Origin: Blumeriella jaapii
Lineage: Eukaryota; Ascomycota; Leotiomycetes; Helotiales; Drepanopezizaceae
Length of the DNA stretch: 64,000 nt
NCBI GenBank assembly: GCA_009599575.1
Contig: VWND01000005.1
Span: forward strand, 1,116,001-1,180,000
Direction of reading: 5' to 3'
The notes below the pieces were generated by a model. It searched no databases and was not told the DNA's origin. It saw nothing but the letters and a program-made list of their open reading frames with translations. A program made the translations under genes and the position numbers. Below are positions 59,828 to 64,000 of the stretch, piece by piece. How positions within the stretch are numbered: the stretch's first letter is position 1; each line of letters opens with the position of its first letter.

Positions 59828-61300
59828 TAAACAACGACGCTTTTCGTTTTTTTATGCGAGGCCGCATGCCCCTCCCTGGCTCTTTTGGTACACCCTTATT
59901 TAGTAGCGCCAATATTACCGATTTTATCGAAAAATATAAAAAAATTTGTAAGGATTTCGGAATTTCTGAAACTAAAATGTTCGATAAACTTTCTCGCTAC
60001 TATAACCCAATTACTAAAGATATTATCAAATCGATGAATAAATAAAAGGCTATTAGGGCTCGAGATTGGCGCAAGCTAGTTAAAGCTTTAAAATCGGAAT
60101 TCCGAAACTACGATCGCTAGCAAATTCGCGATATTATCGCTTTTCTTAAACAGTTTATTATAACAACTCGCCAAGCCAAAAAACTTAAAGCTTATTGTCG
60201 TATTTATACGAAAGTTTTTAACGTTTTCGTTAACAAAAAGGTCTTAAGCGAAATTAAACAAAAAAAATTATTTTTACTTAGCCTTTCAACTAGCATTTGC
60301 AACAAAACCATTAAGCATTTTAAAATTAATAAACAAAACCTTGAAATTTTCGATCAGTATTTCAAATTTATAAAATTCGTTTTTAAGCAAAACCAAAGCG
60401 AACGTACAATCGAAGCTATAAACCAAAAGAAATCTTCTTCCTCTATTTACAAGAAAAACGTGGAAGCTTTAATGCAGGAATATGCCCAGTTATTAAAAGT
60501 TACCGAAATCGCTAAAAAACAATCAGTTATTATATTATTTAATTGTTTTACAGAACTTATTGGTTTGGAAAAGCTTAATAAAAATATCGAAACTTTCGTA
60601 TTAAAATTTACCGATATTAAAATTCAAGGATTTTAAAGCAAAATCGAAGGTTTTATGCAATAGCAGAAAAAACTTTTTTACGTTAATTCAAATAATAAAA
60701 ACGATCAAAATAACTTTTACAATAATTATTTTTTTTAAAATGCACGAAGCGATCAGCTTCGCCAAGTTACCGTAAAAGTAATGGCTGCTTAATAGCAACT
60801 TTTCCGTGCTAGCGATCAGAATCAGCGAAACATTAATTATAATAACGATTATTAAAAAAAAAAAAAAAACCAACGCGGAAATCAAAATCGCGGCTATTAA
60901 AATAATAAAAGTAATTATTAAAACAAATTTCGTAGTTTTAAATGTGGATTTTGTAATAACAGAGAAATTCACTGCGAAAAACCTTATATTCGCTTAAAAT
61001 GCAAAGTTTTTAATTTCTGTATAAACAATAATATTTGTTATATTAACAAATACGGAGCGATTTGCTTCGGACCGACGGAAGCAAAAATAGGCTTTTTTAA
61101 TAAAGCTGAGAATTAAAGCTGGTTAAACACTATTCGCTTAAAAGTAAAAGGTACGGAATGGAACGACTGCTTGAAAAACAAAAAAAATGCGAAAACGATT
61201 TTTATTAGTAAAAGAAAAAATATTTTAAAAAGCGTATTAATTAAAAAAAAAACCTTTATCCCAAATGTAAATAAAATTCAAGTGTATAAATAAAAAACAA
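59828..61300 (+). pseudogene. Gag of D4
   Basis: ATA in place of the start ATG seen in D2. From the inner ATG at 59854: MRGRMPLPGSFGTPLF then SSANITDFIEKYKK, the least damaged version of the gag N-terminus. Continues through KKSSSSIYKKNVEALMQEYA (about 60430-60490) and LIGLEKLNKNIE to the putative nucleocapsid zone near 60980. Stops and frameshifts remain. Confidence 0.75.
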
Positions 61301-61439
61301 ATATATATATTGCTAATGCAAATATCGCATCTGCAGATATTATAATTGCATAATCAAGCCAGCGAATCATAAGAAAGCAAAGTGCTCCTGTTTTATTCGC
61401 CAAACCAACTGGTATAAAAAAAAACGTTAAAATCGAAAA

Positions 61440-62300
61440 GGAAAAAGATTTTGAAATTCGAAAAAGAACCGACGAAACTATTAAAAAAACGCTTACGATA
61501 AAAAAAAATTAACGACGATATAAAAGATATCGACACCGATATTCCGATCCAAATTATTTAAAAAATACCAGTTTTTAAACGTCTATTATTAATGCGAAGC
61601 GAAAAATGGATCGACAAATATATTAGCTTCGAAGCCGTCGACGAAGCTATTAAAAAAATCATAAAACAAAAAATTAAATTAAAATTCAACGATTTATTTA
61701 GCACAAAAAAAAGATTCGATAAAATTATTAATAAACAAATCCTTGCATTAAAAAAAAACGAAAAAGTTAAAATCATTCGAAAAAAAAACGATTTTGAATT
61801 GAAAAAAAACCAGGAAAAAATTTATAATATCGCAGTTAATTTAGCCGATAAAAAAAAATCCTCGGAAAAAGTCAGCCTTTTGGCCCTCGCTATAAAAACC
61901 CAAAAATCAAAACGACGAAACTGCTTTTATACGGCTATAAAAGCATTAAAAATAAAAACAATATTTAAAAAAAGTACGACCGCCCTCGCTTTACTTGATA
62001 ATAAAGCCGAGATTAATTGCATAAACCAGAAAACAGCCGAAGCTAATAATGTCCCGATTATCACCGATAAACGAATAATTTACATTACCGTTAATAAAAA
62101 TACGATTAAATTTAATAGAATTGTACGAAATATAAAAGTCGACGTTAAAAGTATTATTATTTATGGAGACTTTTTGGTAATAAAAAAATGCTTTTACTTT
62201 ATTATTTTTGAAATGCTCTGAATTTTGGAAAGTTTCGTTAGCTTTAAATACATCGAAAACGGTCAGATAAAAGTCTTTTTCTGAAACTGAAACCGATTTT
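61440..62300 (+). pseudogene. Protease region of D4
   Basis: 209-codon frame at 61592-62221 opening MRSEKWIDKYISFEAVDEAI and then a Lys-rich linker. The protease core reads TALALLDNKAEINCINQKTA with the catalytic DSG-type triplet as DNK, followed by NNVPIITDKRIIY, FNRIVRNIKVDV and FYFIIFEML. In this Ty3 lineage the usual text is ALVDSGSEIN...NVKVxIG...LILGxP, so order and spacing agree. A stop (TGA, probably from TGG) ends the frame at 62219. Confidence 0.7.
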
Positions 62301-62479
62301 TTTAAGGTTAAATTACCGTCGCCGGCGACAAGGTTTTTTTAGTCGACGTTTTATCGAGAAACGAATAGCCGGCTCTGGTTTTAAAACAAACGCTAAGCTG
62401 CAATAAAACCTGGAAAATACTCAGCTAAAAGCATTCGCGTCATCAATCGAAATAGCATCGCGAATAAAATTAGCCAATA

Positions 62480-63820
62480 TTAATATTTTTAGCTATTAAT
62501 TCGGAAATGAAAGTTCCGAAGATTTCGTTTTCGTATTAAACAAACCCGACCTATATATTTTACCTTTTTGTATTAATATTAACACTTTTTACAAACGCAA
62601 AGTTAATAAAATACGATTTGTAAATTTTAGCGAATCCGGTGGAAATATCTCCGGAAAAATAAACGATTGGTTTGAAAAAAATAAAACAATAAAACCACTT
62701 TAATTAATTATTAGCGAATTCGAAAAACTTATCACCGGCCGATTTTCCAGCTTATTATTTGACAGCCGATTTACAAAAAAACGATTTGATAATTTAGCAA
62801 TCGAAACCCAATTTTTACTAAAAAAAAAAAAGGTTTTGTACGAAGTTCTACGCAACCGAAAAAAAGCTATGGCCTTCGATTTTATCGAAATAGGCCAATT
62901 CAGCTTTAACGTTACGCTTTATATCGATATCAAAACCGTGTTTTACGAAGCCTGGCAAAAAAAAACTTTTTCAATTTTTAAAGTTTTCCAAAATAAAATA
63001 ATCGAAATACTAAAAAAACGAATTAAGCAAGAAATTTTCGAATTCTGCCACGGCCTATATAAAAACAAATGGTTTATCGTTGCGAAAAAAAAAAAAAGCA
63101 TTTACAAACTTATTATCGCAATCGTCGAAATAAACAAAATAACGATACGAAACGCCAACGTGCCATTCAACGTCGATTAATTTTCAAACGAATTCGCAAA
63201 ACTAACGATCGCTTCCCTTTTCGATCTGTTTTCCGGCTACGATTATTTAATATTTAACCCACGATCTCGAAACATAACGGCAATCCAAACTCTAATCGGC
63301 CTGCTGCGTATAACGAAAATACCTATAAAAACTATTAATTCGGTCGCTTAATTCGTGAAAATCGTATACAAAATCCTTATGATTTGCATTTCTGATATTG
63401 CTTTTCTTTACGTTAACGACGTCGGAGTGAAAAGCTTCAGATTATATTATAATAATAAAAAGATTTTTCCTGAAGTTCGACGCTATATAATAGAATATAT
63501 TTAAAATATCGATAAAATCATAATCTGTTTCGAAAAAGCCAAGATTATTATTGGTCCTCGATCAAAATTCTGCATGCCCGAAATAAATATCGTTGGCTAT
63601 ATGATTAACAGCGCTAGCCGCCACTTTTAGCGAAAGAATTAAAAAAATTTGCGAATAGGAAAAATATGAAAATATTACCGAAGCGAGAGCTTTTATCGGC
63701 GTTGTAATTTACTACCGCAATTGAATTAAGAACTTTTTTTAGAAAGCTGCATCCATTTACGCTACGATAAAAAAAAAAGTCGATTTCGTTTAAAAAAAAA
63801 AGCAGAGCAAAGTTATGGAA
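62480..63820 (+). pseudogene. Reverse transcriptase of D4
   Basis: Best RT copy: AFDFIEIGQFSFNVTL, FYEAWQKKTFSIFKVF, EIFEFCHGLYKNKWFIVAKK and IRNANVPFNVD in a 114-codon frame (62836-63180). After one stop it continues EFAKLTIASLFDLFSGYDYL, GLLRITKIPIKTINSV and the palm box FLYVNDVGVKS (about 63406-63436), then IRRYIIEYI. The Asp to Asn change in YVNDV is shared with all D copies examined. Confidence 0.85.
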
Positions 63821-63829
63821 GTTTTCAAA

Positions 63830-64000
63830 AACGACCTTTTATCGGCCTTATTATTTGTGCGGATCGATTATAGCCCAAACGCAGGAAAAATCATTCTGAC
63901 TGTCGACGCCAGTATTTTCGGTTAAAAAGCTGTATTGCAACAAATCGATAAAAACAAAAAACGGCATTTTTTACGATTCGAAAGCGGCTTATAGTTTTTC
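63830..64000 (+). pseudogene. RNase H start of D4, truncated by window
   Basis: Reads IILTVDASIFG*KAVLQQID and KKRHFLRFESGL*F up to the window end. DASIFG is closer to the family consensus than DANIFG in D0 and D1. Confidence 0.7.

Larger units (their letters stand above)
58816..64000 (+). mobile_element. Ty3/gypsy element D4, cut by window end
   Basis: LTR, leader, gag, protease, RT and the start of RNase H, in order, inserted in D3 gag. The five bases before the LTR are GCTCA. This copy has the best-kept protease and RT frames of family D (209 and 114 codons), so it may be the youngest D copy here. It continues beyond the window. Confidence 0.85.

Noticed and set aside
1..64000. tRNA, rRNA or centromere-type satellite
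   Set aside because: No cloverleaf or rRNA segment was recognised and the repeats are interspersed elements, not a uniform satellite. A computational scan was not possible.

Overview
This window looks like repeat-rich, silenced DNA from a filamentous ascomycete. I see no intact host gene, rRNA or tRNA. Nearly all of it is very AT-rich, with CpA/TpG scarce, TpA in excess and CpG largely kept. Retrotransposon reading frames are recognisable but broken mostly by TAA, TAG and TGA where CAA, CAG, CGA or TGG would be expected. That is the signature of repeat-induced point mutation (RIP) preferring CpA. RIP is inferred from this pattern; no species is named.

The layout is nested. Family D is a large Ty3/gypsy element with 267-271 bp TGTAAAA...TTTTACA LTRs. 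It carries gag, protease, RT, RNase H, integrase and a GPY/F-type tail, then about 3.5 kb more after pol. It is present as D0 (1-6824), an inverted fragment (6825-8782), D1 (12878-27651), D2 (27652-35486), a gag fragment D3 (57916-58815) and D4 (58816 to the window end). Element E is a different Ty3/gypsy copy on the minus strand (8783-12877), cut by D1. Element C is a third Ty3/gypsy lineage (35487-40602 and 57340-57915) with a C-terminal chromodomain-like tail and a 267 bp 3' LTR. It is joined on its left to D2 with no LTR and on its right to D3 gag.

The most unusual component is family B, a DNA-transposon-like repeat. It has fixed ends (CCGTACGG... and ...GCGCCCCTAAG/A) and is flanked by TA on both sides. 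Two short copies sit in D1 (2662 bp at 19065, 2165 bp at 22833). A third copy of 16,735 bp (40603-57337) splits C pol. Removing it with one TA restores the C frame exactly across the junction. All copies carry a 5' cluster of a 16-bp palindrome and two long arrays of triplet DNA studded with a 14-bp motif (CTCGCTGCCACCAC or CTCGTCGCCACCAC). The motif points one way in the left arm and the opposite way in the right arm. The long copy encodes a degenerate minus-strand protein resembling tnp2 (CACTA/EnSpm-related) transposases, at least one more eroded gene on the plus strand, and two minisatellites. The short copies therefore look like non-autonomous derivatives of a large, apparently undescribed CACTA-like element.

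Relative age can be read from nesting and mutation load. D internal regions are heavily mutated; B ends and arrays, the C LTR and the D LTRs keep many CpA/TpG sites. Family B probably moved after most RIP damage to D had been done.
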